Assembly (NCBI GenBank): GCA_021793095.1
Contig: JAJYTK010000070.1
Span: 1 to 5,922, forward strand
Reading direction: 5' to 3'
Source: Pseudomonadota bacterium
Lineage (GTDB): Bacteria > Pseudomonadota > Gammaproteobacteria > Burkholderiales > Burkholderiaceae_B
DNA: 5,922 nt
Made by a program: the position numbers and the translations under genes. Shown piece after piece: positions 1 through 5,922 of this stretch; the first letter of the stretch is position 1; the number at the start of each line of letters is the position of its first letter. Under the pieces are notes generated by a model, which saw only the letters and a program-made list of their open reading frames with translations, made no database searches and was not told where the DNA came from.

Positions 1-351
1 CCCGCCGAACATGATGAGGTGTTGGCCTCTGTCAGCCATGTGCCTCATTTTTTATCAGCCGTATTTATGTGGCAGGTCGCCAGTGCTGAAAACGCTGATC
101 TGCGCTTGAATCTTGCTGGGAGTGGTTTTAGGGATTTTACGCGTATTGCCGCAGGCTCCGCAGAGGTCTGGCGCGATATCTTTCTCAGCAATAAACAAGC
201 CGTACTACAAGAGTTACGCGAGGTGCGCAATGCTTTTGCCCAGGCCGAACAGGCGCTGCTCGAGAGCGATGAGGCCTCTTTATATGACTTTCTAGAACGG
301 GCGGCTCTGGCGCGTCGCTTGTGGGCCAGTCGGAGTGGTTATCATGAATAA
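1..351 (+). CDS. tyrA: Prephenate dehydrogenase, C-terminal part (5' end outside window)
   Basis: Reading frame 1 is open from the first base to TAA at 349-351 and gives the last 116 residues of a TyrA-type protein. TyrA oxidatively decarboxylates prephenate to 4-hydroxyphenylpyruvate with NAD(P)+, on the way to tyrosine, in the cytoplasm. The fragment holds the helical dimerisation domain. An HDEVLASVSHVPH segment (fragment residues 4-16) matches the family's HDxxxAxxSHLPH motif, with Val for Leu. GSGFRDFTRIA (41-51) carries the Arg of the DxTR motif that contacts prephenate, and WRDIFLSNK (57-65) follows as in the family. The N-terminal Rossmann domain would lie upstream, so cofactor preference and any fused chorismate mutase domain cannot be judged. 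The gene overlaps aroA by 8 nt. In some gammaproteobacteria such as Pseudomonas, TyrA and AroA are one fused protein; here they are in different frames and separate. Confidence 0.93.
   Translation, partial: PAEHDEVLASVSHVPHFLSAVFMWQVASAENADLRLNLAGSGFRDFTRIAAGSAEVWRDIFLSNKQAVLQELREVRNAFAQAEQALLESDEASLYDFLERAALARRLWASRSGYHE
332..335 (+). promoter_or_regulatory. Shine-Dalgarno of aroA, inside tyrA
   Basis: GGAG at 332-335 sits 8 nt before ATG 344. This spacing favours ATG 344 over the in-frame GTG at 335, which would overlap the ribosome site itself. The site lies in the last codons of tyrA, so ribosomes finishing tyrA pass directly over it. Confidence 0.75.
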
Positions 352-1666
352 AATCCAATCATATCGCTTACCCAGGGCCCGTGCGGCGCAGGGGCAGATG
401 CAATTACCGGGGTCCAAGAGCATTTCCAATCGTGCGTTATTGTTGGCGGCTATGGCGCAGGGCCGGACCGAGCTGCATGGTGTGCTCGAATCAGATGATA
501 CTGAGGTCATGTTGGATTCATTACAGCGCCTTGGGGTATCTGCACGGCGTCTAGAATCCTCTGTTTATGAGGTGATAGGGGGCTGGGATACACTTAACCC
601 TCAGGCCGATCTGTTTCTGCGCAATGCTGGTACAGCCATGCGCTCCCTCACAGCGGCATTGGCTTGGGCAGACGGCAACTACCGGCTATCGGGTATCGAG
701 CGCATGCACGAGCGCCCCATTGGTGATTTGGTGACGGCATTGCAAGCAGGTGGCGCCCATATAGAGTATTTAGGTGCGTCCGGGTATCCTCCATTACAGA
801 TTAAGCCCGCCACCATTGAAGCGACCCATGTGTTTCAGGTCAAAGGTAATGTGTCTAGCCAGTTTTTGACGGCGTTATTGATGGCGGCACCTTTGGTGGC
901 ACAAAAAACGGGGCGTGCCGTTGAGATCGAGGTGATAGGGCGGTTGATTTCTCAGCCCTATATCGCCATTACATTAGCGATGATGGCTGATTTTGGAGTC
1001 GAGGTCCACCATGAGGGGTGGCAGCATTTTGTTGTGCCAGCTCAAGCCTGCTACCGCTCTCCAGGACGCTACCATGTTGAAGGAGACGCTTCCTCAGCTT
1101 CTTATTTTTTAGCTTTGGGGGCGATTGGTGGTGGCCCAATACAAATTAACGGTGTGGGCAGCGCGTCAGTACAAGGGGATGTGCAGTTTGCACAGGTGAT
1201 TGAGGCCATGGGCGCGCAGGTCAAATTCGAGCCGCAGGCCATGGTGGTACAAGGGGTAGAGGTGGCCCAGGGTGAGCGTTTGCGCGCCTTTGATCTGAGC
1301 TTTGATTTAATCCCCGACGCCGCCATGACGGCTGCTGCACTGGCAATGTATGCTGATGGCCCCTGTGTGCTACGGGATATTGGCAGCTGGCGTGTCAAGG
1401 AAACCGATCGCATCCACGCGATGGAGACTGAATTAAAGCGATTAGGTGCCCATGCTGAATCAGGTCCTGATTGGCTTCGTGTTGAGCCAGTGCCCACCGA
1501 CGGTTGGCGGGATGCAGAAATTTTCACCTATGATGACCATCGCATCGCCATGTGTTTTTCATTGGCTGCCTTTGCCCCTGTGCAGGTGGATATTTTGGAT
1601 CCCGACTGCGTGGGCAAAACATTTCCCCATTATTTCTCTGTATTTGAACAATTGGTACGAACATGA
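344..1666 (+). CDS. aroA: 3-phosphoshikimate 1-carboxyvinyltransferase (EPSP synthase)
   Basis: The 440-residue enzyme transfers the enolpyruvyl group of PEP to shikimate-3-phosphate, giving EPSP and phosphate in the shikimate pathway. Its length is near the family's usual 425-445. [10 protein letters not shown] at residues 21-30 includes the catalytic Lys25 (Lys22 in E. coli). [25 protein letters not shown] and [13 protein letters not shown] are typical of class I enzymes. Asp325 in IPDAAMT, Glu353 in WRVKETDR, Arg400 in DDHR and Lys425 in GKTFP correspond to E. coli Asp313, Glu341, Arg386 and Lys411, so the catalytic set is intact. The odd part is residues 92-101, [10 protein letters not shown], where class I enzymes usually have LGNAGTAMRP: Gly93 is Arg and Pro101 is Ser. 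The segment before IPDAAMT reads FDL instead of the usual NH, and the C-terminal motif reads [10 protein letters not shown]. Start ATG 344 is chosen from GGAG at 332. It overlaps tyrA by 8 nt and cmk by 4 nt. Confidence 0.98.
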   Translation: MNKIQSYRLPRARAAQGQMQLPGSKSISNRALLLAAMAQGRTELHGVLESDDTEVMLDSLQRLGVSARRLESSVYEVIGGWDTLNPQADLFLRNAGTAMRSLTAALAWADGNYRLSGIERMHERPIGDLVTALQAGGAHIEYLGASGYPPLQIKPATIEATHVFQVKGNVSSQFLTALLMAAPLVAQKTGRAVEIEVIGRLISQPYIAITLAMMADFGVEVHHEGWQHFVVPAQACYRSPGRYHVEGDASSASYFLALGAIGGGPIQINGVGSASVQGDVQFAQVIEAMGAQVKFEPQAMVVQGVEVAQGERLRAFDLSFDLIPDAAMTAAALAMYADGPCVLRDIGSWRVKETDRIHAMETELKRLGAHAESGPDWLRVEPVPTDGWRDAEIFTYDDHRIAMCFSLAAFAPVQVDILDPDCVGKTFPHYFSVFEQLVRT

Positions 1667-2325
1667 GTGCTGTATCGGTGATTACCATCGACGGGCCGAC
1701 CGCTTCGGGTAAAGGCACTGTCGCACAGAAAGTGGCCGCCCATTTAGGCTGGCATGTCCTTGATAGTGGCGCGTTATACCGACTGACGGCGCTGGCGGCA
1801 CAACAACAAGCGGTAGACTTAAATGATGCGCAAGCCGTTGCCGAGATAGCAAGGAATTTGGATGTACGGTTTGACGCCCAGGGGACTTGGCTGGCGGGTC
1901 AAGAGGTAGAGGCACAGCTGCGTCAAGAGCAAGTTGGCTTAGTTGCTTCCCAGGTGGCTGCCTATCCAAAGGTACGTGATGCGCTTTTACAACGGCAACG
2001 CGACTTCCTCCAACCCCCTGGTTTGGTCGCCGATGGACGCGACATGGGGACGGTCGTTTTTCCCACCGCAACACTCAAGGTTTTTCTGGTCGCAAGCGTT
2101 CAGGAGCGCGCCAGGAGGCGCCATAAGCAGTTGATAGATAAGGGGGTTGTTGTTAAAATGGAATCGGTTGTAGAGGATTTGCGGGCGCGTGATCATCGCG
2201 ATCAAAACCGCGCTATTGCACCTTTGCAGCCAGCACCAGATGCGCATGTGATCGATTCCTCATACTTAAGTATTGACGAGACGGTTGCACAGGTGCTTGC
2301 ATGCTGGTCTAATATCAAAACCTAA
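1663..2325 (+). CDS. cmk: Cytidylate (CMP/dCMP) kinase
   Basis: The 220-residue cytoplasmic kinase phosphorylates CMP and dCMP with ATP, feeding CTP and dCTP pools. The P-loop is GPTASGKGT (residues 11-19), followed by DSGALYR (34-40), the [20 protein letters not shown] type CMP-binding segment (96-115), [13 protein letters not shown] (122-134) and a lid region with [15 protein letters not shown] (174-188). These match E. coli Cmk in order, and the length is typical of the bacterial family (about 220-230). The start ATG at 1663 shares bases with the aroA stop TGA (1664-1666) in an ATGA overlap. No good Shine-Dalgarno precedes it, so translation is probably coupled to aroA by re-initiation. 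The cmk-rpsA order is very widely conserved in proteobacteria. Nothing looks damaged or unusual in the protein. Confidence 0.98.
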   Translation: MSAVSVITIDGPTASGKGTVAQKVAAHLGWHVLDSGALYRLTALAAQQQAVDLNDAQAVAEIARNLDVRFDAQGTWLAGQEVEAQLRQEQVGLVASQVAAYPKVRDALLQRQRDFLQPPGLVADGRDMGTVVFPTATLKVFLVASVQERARRRHKQLIDKGVVVKMESVVEDLRARDHRDQNRAIAPLQPAPDAHVIDSSYLSIDETVAQVLACWSNIKT

Positions 2326-2326
2326 A

Positions 2327-2483
2327 TTTCACTCCAAAAGGCGTACTTATCGCCTGCTGACGATCCTTTGTGGTTCCTGACGGGGTGTTTTGGGTATCCG
2401 CTTTTGGTTTTTAGGGGTCAATTAAATGGTGCGTTTGGCGTTTCGTATAGACCGCTCCGTTTGATTGGTTATTTTTCACTCCA
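2327..2483 (+). repeat. Two copies of a 10-bp direct repeat, TTTCACTCCA
   Basis: TTTCACTCCA occurs at 2327-2336, just after the cmk stop, and again at 2474-2483, just before the first leader hairpin. The copies are identical and start 147 bp apart, with unrelated sequence between them. They could be a regulator's half-sites or chance; the sequence alone does not decide. Confidence 0.3.
2422..2451 (+). promoter_or_regulatory. Candidate rpsA promoter (weak match)
   Basis: TATAGA at 2446-2451 is the best -10-like hexamer in the gap (4 of 6 to TATAAT). TTAAAT at 2422-2427, 18 nt upstream, is a poor -35. Transcription would begin near 2458 and give a leader of about 80 nt. The bases after the -10, ACCGCTCCG, form a GC-rich discriminator of the kind seen at growth-rate- and ppGpp-controlled promoters of translation genes. 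The call rests on position and this discriminator more than on the hexamers. Confidence 0.25.
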
Positions 2484-2548
2484 CCGATTTTCGGTGTGCT
2501 ATTTAACGAGCCATTAAGGCTGATGGAATTTATTTAATGTCCTCCATC
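2482..2548 (+). promoter_or_regulatory. Structured rpsA translation-initiation region (three tandem hairpins)
   Basis: Three stems can be drawn one after another in the RNA. Stem 1 pairs CACCGA (2482-2487) with TCGGTG (2491-2496) over a 3-nt loop. Stem 2 pairs AGCC (2509-2512) with GGCT (2518-2521) around ATTAA. Stem 3 pairs GATGGA (2522-2527) with TCCATC (2543-2548) around a 15-nt loop that contains the ATG at 2537. Stems 2 and 3 abut and could stack. The only Shine-Dalgarno-like bases, GGA 2525-2527, are inside stem 3. The E. coli rpsA leader is also known to form three hairpins, lack a strong Shine-Dalgarno and mediate S1 autoregulation. That this region works the same way is inference. 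Confidence 0.45.
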
Positions 2549-4276
2549 TCTTCCAGTTCTGAAATTTCTACTACCGATGTGTTGGGCGGCGAGAGCTTCG
2601 CCGACCTGTTCGAGGAAAGCATCCAGGATCAAGACCTCAAAGTAGGCGAGGTGATCTCTGCTGAGGTTTTGCGTATTGACCATAACTACGTACTTGTCAA
2701 TGCAGGTCTCAAGTCCGAGGCACTCATTCCTATCGAAGAGTTCCACAATGATCAAGGGGAACTCGAGGTTGAGCCCGGTGATTTTGTATCTGTTGCCATT
2801 GATGCTTTTGAAAACGGTTATGGCGATACCATCTTGTCGCGTGACCGCGCCAAGCGTTTATCTGCTTGGTTGGCGCTCGAGCAGGCGCTAGAGTCCGGCG
2901 AGCACGTGACCGGTACGATTGTTGGCCGCGTCAAAGGCGGCATGACCGTGATGACCAACGGTATCCGTGCTTTCTTGCCCGGTTCTTTGGTCGATTTGCG
3001 TCCCGTCAAAGACACCTCTCAATTCGAGGGCCAGACCGTAGAATTCAAGGTCATCAAGCTTGACCGCAAACGTAATAACGTCGTGCTGTCTCGTCGTGCA
3101 GTGCTCGAAGAGAGCATGGGCGAAGAGCGCGAACGCTTACTCGAGAAGCTCGAAGAGGGTCTTGTCCTCAACGGGATCGTCAAGAACATCACCGACTACG
3201 GTGCCTTCATTGACTTGGGTGGTATTGATGGCTTGCTGCATATCACCGATATGGCATGGCGCCGTGTACGTCACCCTTCCGAGCTTGTTCAGATTGGCGA
3301 AGAGATCGAGGTCAAAGTACTCAAGTTCGACCGCGAGCGCAGCCGCGTGTCCTTGGGCGTCAAGCAATTAGGCGAGGATCCCTGGTTGGGTCTTTCCCGT
3401 CGTTACCCCCAAGGTACCCGCCTCTTTGGCAAGGTCACCAACCTCACCGATTATGGTGCGTTTGTTGAGGTCGAAGACGGTATCGAGGGCTTGGTACACG
3501 TGTCCGAAATGGATTGGACCAACAAAAACGTCGACCCTCGCAAAGTCGTTACTTTGGGCGAAGAGGTCGAGGTCATGGTTCTGGACATCGACGAAGAACG
3601 TCGTCGTATCTCGCTTGGCATGAAACAGTGCTTGCCCAACCCTTGGGAAGAGTTCGCCATGAACCATAAGCGTGGTGATCGCGTCCGCGGTGCAATTAAA
3701 TCCATCACTGACTTTGGTATCTTTGTCGGCTTGGATGGTGGCATTGATGGCTTGGTACACCTCTCTGACTTGACTTGGACTGGCAGCGGCGAAGAGGCCG
3801 TTCGCGAATACAAGCGCGGCGAAGAGGTCGATGCAGTCGTATTGGGCATTGATACCGAAAAAGAGCGCATTTCACTGGGTATCAAACAGCTCGAAGGCGA
3901 TCCATTCAGTAACTTTGTCGGCGAACACGAGCGTGGCCAAGTACTCAACGGCGTGGTCAAATCCGTAGAGCCCAAAGGGGCTGTGGTCAATTTGGCTATT
4001 GACGTAGATGGTTACCTACGCGCTTCTGAAATCTCTACTGGCCGTGTCGAAGATGCGACCACCGTCCTCAACGAGGGCGATGAGATCGAGGTCATGATCA
4101 TCAACATTGATCGTCGTGCACGCAGTATCCAGCTGTCTATCAAAGCCCGTGAAAGTGCCGAGGCTGCCGAGAGCATGCAACGCATCACCGAGCAGGGCGC
4201 ATCCACCGGGACAACCAACCTGGGTGCATTGCTGCGGGCCAAGCTTGATCAACAGCGCGAAGACACCGAAGAGTAG
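2537..4276 (+). CDS. rpsA: 30S ribosomal protein S1
   Basis: The 579-residue protein holds six S1 (OB-fold) domains at roughly residues 36-102, 121-187, 208-276, 293-363, 380-450 and 467-537. Domains 3 to 5 show the RNA-binding signature [20 protein letters not shown] and [10 protein letters not shown], followed by GLLHITD, GLVHVSE and GLVHLSD. S1 binds the 30S subunit through its N-terminal domains and unfolds and feeds mRNA into the start site. It is slightly longer than E. coli S1 (557), partly through a Ser-rich N-terminus with seven Ser in the first eleven residues. Arg codons are CGT or CGC almost throughout (one CGG noted near the end), as expected of a highly expressed gene. ATG 2537 is preceded only by a weak GGA, normal for rpsA. 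The C-terminus ends in the acidic QREDTEE. ihfB starts 2 nt after the stop, implying one transcript. Confidence 0.99.
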   Translation: MSSISSSSEISTTDVLGGESFADLFEESIQDQDLKVGEVISAEVLRIDHNYVLVNAGLKSEALIPIEEFHNDQGELEVEPGDFVSVAIDAFENGYGDTILSRDRAKRLSAWLALEQALESGEHVTGTIVGRVKGGMTVMTNGIRAFLPGSLVDLRPVKDTSQFEGQTVEFKVIKLDRKRNNVVLSRRAVLEESMGEERERLLEKLEEGLVLNGIVKNITDYGAFIDLGGIDGLLHITDMAWRRVRHPSELVQIGEEIEVKVLKFDRERSRVSLGVKQLGEDPWLGLSRRYPQGTRLFGKVTNLTDYGAFVEVEDGIEGLVHVSEMDWTNKNVDPRKVVTLGEEVEVMVLDIDEERRRISLGMKQCLPNPWEEFAMNHKRGDRVRGAIKSITDFGIFVGLDGGIDGLVHLSDLTWTGSGEEAVREYKRGEEVDAVVLGIDTEKERISLGIKQLEGDPFSNFVGEHERGQVLNGVVKSVEPKGAVVNLAIDVDGYLRASEISTGRVEDATTVLNEGDEIEVMIINIDRRARSIQLSIKARESAEAAESMQRITEQGASTGTTNLGALLRAKLDQQREDTEE

Positions 4277-4278
4277 GC

Positions 4279-4590
4279 GTGACAAAGTCCGAGTTAATCG
4301 CTCTGTTGGCGAGTCGTTTCCCGCAGTTTGCGCTACGTGACGTAGATTTAGCTGTCAATGTATTGCTTGATTCCATGACTGAGTCATTGGTCAATGGACA
4401 GCGGATAGAAATTCGCGGCTTTGGCAGCTTTACAGTGACGACACGGGCAGCGCGTATGGGGCGCAATCCACGCTCTGGCGAGACGGTCCACGTCCCGGCC
4501 AAGCGGGTGCCCCACTTCAAAGCGGGCAAAGAGCTCCGCGAGCGAGTCGACGCCACCTTCCTTGCCGAGCAACAGCTGGCAGATAAATAG
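4279..4590 (+). CDS. ihfB: Integration host factor, beta subunit
   Basis: The 103-residue HU/IHF-family protein pairs with IHF alpha (encoded elsewhere) to bind specific sites in the DNA minor groove and bend DNA sharply, acting in transcription, replication and recombination. The N-terminus [10 protein letters not shown] matches IhfB closely. [10 protein letters not shown] (42-51) and GRNPRSGE (61-68) contain the arm, with Pro64 as the intercalating residue, and [14 protein letters not shown] (77-90) is the conserved C-terminal part. It is a few residues longer than E. coli IhfB (94) through a tail ending in AEQQLADK. The start is GTG at 4279, only 2 nt after the rpsA stop. Upstream GAAGAG (4268-4273) is a mediocre ribosome site inside rpsA, so coupled translation is likely. 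An intrinsic terminator follows 32 nt after the stop codon. Confidence 0.97.
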   Translation: MTKSELIALLASRFPQFALRDVDLAVNVLLDSMTESLVNGQRIEIRGFGSFTVTTRAARMGRNPRSGETVHVPAKRVPHFKAGKELRERVDATFLAEQQLADK

Positions 4591-4622
4591 GCGTTCGACA
4601 ACTCTGATTTTTATGCTGGTAT

Positions 4623-4654
4623 CAACAGGCCCTTGCGAGGGCCTGTTGTTGTTT
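4623..4654 (+). terminator. Rho-independent terminator of the rpsA-ihfB operon
   Basis: CAACAGGCCCT (4623-4633) pairs perfectly with AGGGCCTGTTG (4638-4648), an 11-bp stem with a TGCG loop, followed by a T-rich tail TTGTTT (4649-4654). The other strand lacks a T-run after the stem, so it acts on the + strand. It ends the rpsA-ihfB transcript before lapA. Confidence 0.92.
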
Positions 4655-4655
4655 A

Positions 4656-4684
4656 AGGACGGGGGGACATTTTCCATTTACAAT
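4656..4684 (+). promoter_or_regulatory. Likely lapA-lapB promoter
   Basis: TACAAT at 4679-4684 matches the sigma-70 -10 box at 5 of 6 positions. AGGACG at 4656-4661 lies exactly 17 nt upstream and keeps the GAC core of a -35. Transcription would start near 4691, giving a 26-nt leader before lapA with GGAG at 4705-4708. A new promoter is needed here because of the terminator just upstream. The -35 is weak and the spacer contains a run of six G (4661-4666). Confidence 0.5.
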
Positions 4685-4716
4685 GATAACGTCCGCTAAT
4701 CAATGGAGCGATAATT

Positions 4717-5040
4717 ATGCGCATCATCGTTTGGATACTGCGAATTATTGTTTTTCTCGTAGTACTGGCTTTTGCACTCAAAAATACTGAAAAAGTGCCC
4801 GTATATTTCTTTGGTGAATACGCCATAGATAATGTACCCCTCATTATTGTTATGCTGGTCACATTCGTGCTGGGTCTCATGCTGGGCTTGTTGATCATGC
4901 TGATGGGTAATATGCGTAGGCAACGCGAGCTGAATCGCTTAAAGCGTGAGGTAGCGCATCTCGAAGAGCGTCTCGAACAGCCCGAGACCAGGCGCTCCAA
5001 TATAGCCCCCGAAGCGGCAGCCCCAATGGCCCCTCTGTAA
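4717..5040 (+). CDS. lapA: Lipopolysaccharide assembly protein A (LapA, DUF1049 family)
   Basis: This 107-residue inner-membrane protein has two predicted membrane segments, about residues 3-20 and 40-64, joined by a short loop with the family's KNTEKVPVYFFGEY pattern (22-35). A charged helix likely to form a coiled coil follows (about 68-89, RQRELNRLKREVAHLEERL), then an Ala/Pro-rich tail. LapA (YciS in E. coli) works with LapB, which couples LPS synthesis to FtsH degradation of LpxC. The Asn-Thr-x-x-Val motif and two-helix layout are diagnostic, as is lapB directly downstream. GGAG at 4705-4708, 8 nt before ATG 4717, supports the start. The lapA stop and lapB start are 21 nt apart, so they are probably one operon, transcribed separately from rpsA-ihfB. 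Confidence 0.93.
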   Translation: MRIIVWILRIIVFLVVLAFALKNTEKVPVYFFGEYAIDNVPLIIVMLVTFVLGLMLGLLIMLMGNMRRQRELNRLKREVAHLEERLEQPETRRSNIAPEAAAPMAPL

Positions 5041-5049
5041 TTTGTTTTC

Positions 5050-5054
5050 AAGGA
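5050..5054 (+). promoter_or_regulatory. Shine-Dalgarno of lapB
   Basis: AAGGA at 5050-5054 stands 7 nt before GTG 5062. It fixes the non-ATG start of lapB, whose first in-frame ATG is at residue 29, beyond the membrane segment. Confidence 0.8.
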
Positions 5055-5061
5055 CTCGATT

Positions 5062-5922
5062 GTGGATTTTGAACCTTGGTGGCTCATCGTTGTGCCTGTC
5101 TTGTTCGGCTTGGGGTGGGTGGCTGCACGCGTTGATTTTAGGCAAATGCTCTCTGAAAGTCGGCGTTTGCCCGATTCCTATTTCAAAGGGCTTAATTTCT
5201 TACTCAACGAGGAGCCCGACCGCGCCATTGATGCCTTTATAGAGGTAGCCAAACTCGATTCAGAGACCATTGAGCTGCATTTTGCCTTAGGCAATCTCTT
5301 TCGCCGACGCGGTGAAATTGAGCGTGCCATCCGTGTTCATCAAAGCTTATTAGGGCGCGCTGACTTGGCTCCTGAGGCACGCCAAGATGCCCAATTCGAA
5401 TTGGCCAAAGATTTCCTCCGTGCGGGTATGCTGGACCGTGCTGAGGCAGGCTTTGAGGCCGTCACAGATACGGGGCATGGGGTAGAGGCCATGCGGTATT
5501 TGGTGCGCATCTACGAAGCCGGCCATGATTGGCCCAAAGCCATAGAGGCAGTCAAGCGTTTAGGCCGACTCACCCAAGAGGCCGTCCCGCAGCGAGTCCA
5601 TTATTATTGTGAGCAGGCCGAGATGGCGTTGGCAGCCAGACCGCCCCAATTCCAAGCGGTACAAAAAGCGCTCGATGGGGCCGAACAGGCCGCACGCGAG
5701 CTCGCAGGTGATTGTACTTTAGGGGCCAAGGTGCGCATTTCGCTGCTCCGAGCGTTGTGGGCAGAAAAAGAGGAAAAGCTTGAGCAGCAACGGGACGAGC
5801 TTGAGCCTATTTTAAATTTTGCGCCGATGTACTCAGGTTTGGTGGCTGCCCCTTTAATGCGGTGCTACGAGGCCTTAGGTCAGGTCGATGAAGGGGTTGA
5901 GGTGCTGCGCACGCATTTTAAT
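5062..5922 (+). CDS. lapB: Lipopolysaccharide assembly protein B (LapB), 3' end outside window
   Basis: From GTG 5062 the frame is open to the last base, giving 287 residues of a protein that is usually about 390. LapB (YciM in E. coli) is an inner-membrane-anchored TPR protein facing the cytoplasm. It helps FtsH degrade LpxC and so limits LPS synthesis. The N-terminus MDFEPWWL and a single membrane segment (about 6-22) are followed by the family signature SRRLPDSYFKGLNFLLNEEPD (split here as SRRLPDSY at 33-40 and FKGLNFLLNE at 41-50). TPR-like helical pairs follow from RAIDAFIEV (54-62) through FALGNLFRRRGEIERAIRVH (74-93), FELAKDFLRAGMLDRAEAGF (112-131) and AMRYLVRIYEAGHDWPKAIE (143-162). 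The middle (about 191-252) is less repeat-like, charged and Gln-rich. The C-terminal rubredoxin-like Cys domain of the family would lie beyond the window. Start choice rests on AAGGA at 5050 and the conserved N-terminus. Confidence 0.95.
   Translation, partial: MDFEPWWLIVVPVLFGLGWVAARVDFRQMLSESRRLPDSYFKGLNFLLNEEPDRAIDAFIEVAKLDSETIELHFALGNLFRRRGEIERAIRVHQSLLGRADLAPEARQDAQFELAKDFLRAGMLDRAEAGFEAVTDTGHGVEAMRYLVRIYEAGHDWPKAIEAVKRLGRLTQEAVPQRVHYYCEQAEMALAARPPQFQAVQKALDGAEQAARELAGDCTLGAKVRISLLRALWAEKEEKLEQQRDELEPILNFAPMYSGLVAAPLMRCYEALGQVDEGVEVLRTHFN

Larger units (their letters stand above)
2326..2536 (+). other. cmk-rpsA intergenic region and probable rpsA leader
   Basis: These 211 nt separate cmk from rpsA and contain no plausible gene. 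No hairpin followed by a T-run is seen, so cmk transcripts may read through into rpsA. A candidate promoter and a series of small hairpins near rpsA are described separately. Ribosomal protein S1 genes in other proteobacteria have their own promoters and an S1-responsive leader here, which fits the size of this gap. The first half (about 2340-2420) shows only a weak 4-bp inverted repeat and short echoes of CTGACG (2357 and 2377). Confidence 0.6.

Noticed and set aside
335..343. GTG 335 as the aroA start
   Set aside because: It is in frame but overlaps the GGAG ribosome site, while ATG 344 has ideal spacing from it.
1102..1527. 141-codon open frame on the - strand inside aroA
   Set aside because: It lies wholly within aroA, shows no motif and has no convincing ribosome site, so it is treated as a shadow.
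2340..2354. GGCG...CGCC inverted repeat after cmk as a terminator
   Set aside because: The stem is only 4 bp and no T-run follows, so it would not terminate transcription.
2482..2500. CACCGA/TCGGTG hairpin as a terminator before rpsA
   Set aside because: The 6-bp stem is followed by TGCTATTT and lies only 40 nt before rpsA. A leader structure is the better reading.
3451..3990. 179-codon open frame on the - strand inside rpsA
   Set aside because: It is antisense to a certain S1 gene with strong codon bias and its protein is Ser/Thr/Pro-rich with no recognisable motif. It is a mirror of the biased codons on the other strand.
3296..4110. Recurring near-identical stretches such as GGCGAAGAGGTCGAGGTC within rpsA
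   Set aside because: They fall at the same point of successive S1 domains (after GEE/GDE) and reflect domain duplication plus uniform codon use, not a separate repeat element.
4661..4666. Run of six G in the lapA promoter spacer as a phase-variable tract
   Set aside because: Six bases is short for slipped-strand switching, and lapA-lapB control of LPS is not expected to be switched off at random.
4653..5087. 144-codon - strand frame covering lapA
   Set aside because: lapA on the + strand has clear family features, promoter and ribosome site. The antisense product is low-complexity Ile/Ser/Arg-rich and matches nothing I recognise.

Overview
The window is a stretch of conserved core chromosome from a proteobacterium. 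Gene content and order (tyrA end, aroA, cmk, rpsA, ihfB, lapA, lapB, all on the + strand) match the block found in Betaproteobacteria of the order Burkholderiales, and related blocks occur in Gammaproteobacteria. The LapB and S1 N-termini look most like Alcaligenaceae (Bordetella/Achromobacter relatives). Base composition is only moderately G+C-rich by eye, which would suit one of the lower-GC members of that family. This placement is from memory of the families and no search was run.

Region 1 (1-2325) is a tightly packed cluster. The 3' end of tyrA overlaps aroA by 8 nt, and aroA overlaps cmk by 4 nt (ATGA). It encodes the end of prephenate dehydrogenase (tyrosine branch), EPSP synthase (sixth step of the shikimate pathway) and CMP kinase (pyrimidine nucleotide supply). 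Its promoter lies upstream of the window.

Region 2 (2326-2536) is a 211-nt gap with no gene and no convincing terminator. It probably carries the rpsA promoter and a structured leader. Three small hairpins can be drawn in a row over the last 55 nt of the gap and the first codons of rpsA. The last one encloses the start codon and pairs with the only Shine-Dalgarno-like bases.

Region 3 (2537-4654) is rpsA (six-domain ribosomal protein S1), followed 2 nt later by ihfB (IHF beta subunit, GTG start). It is closed by a strong intrinsic terminator at 4623-4654.

Region 4 (4655-5922) starts with a likely new promoter, then lapA and lapB. These are inner-membrane partners that control lipopolysaccharide synthesis through LpxC turnover. 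lapB starts at GTG 5062 and runs off the window.

No mobile element, CRISPR array, tRNA, defence locus or unknown multi-gene system is visible, and I do not claim one. The two observations most worth a check are the EPSP synthase, whose normally conserved LGNAGTAMRP motif reads [10 protein letters not shown] (including Ser at the classic Pro101 position), and the structured rpsA translation-initiation region.
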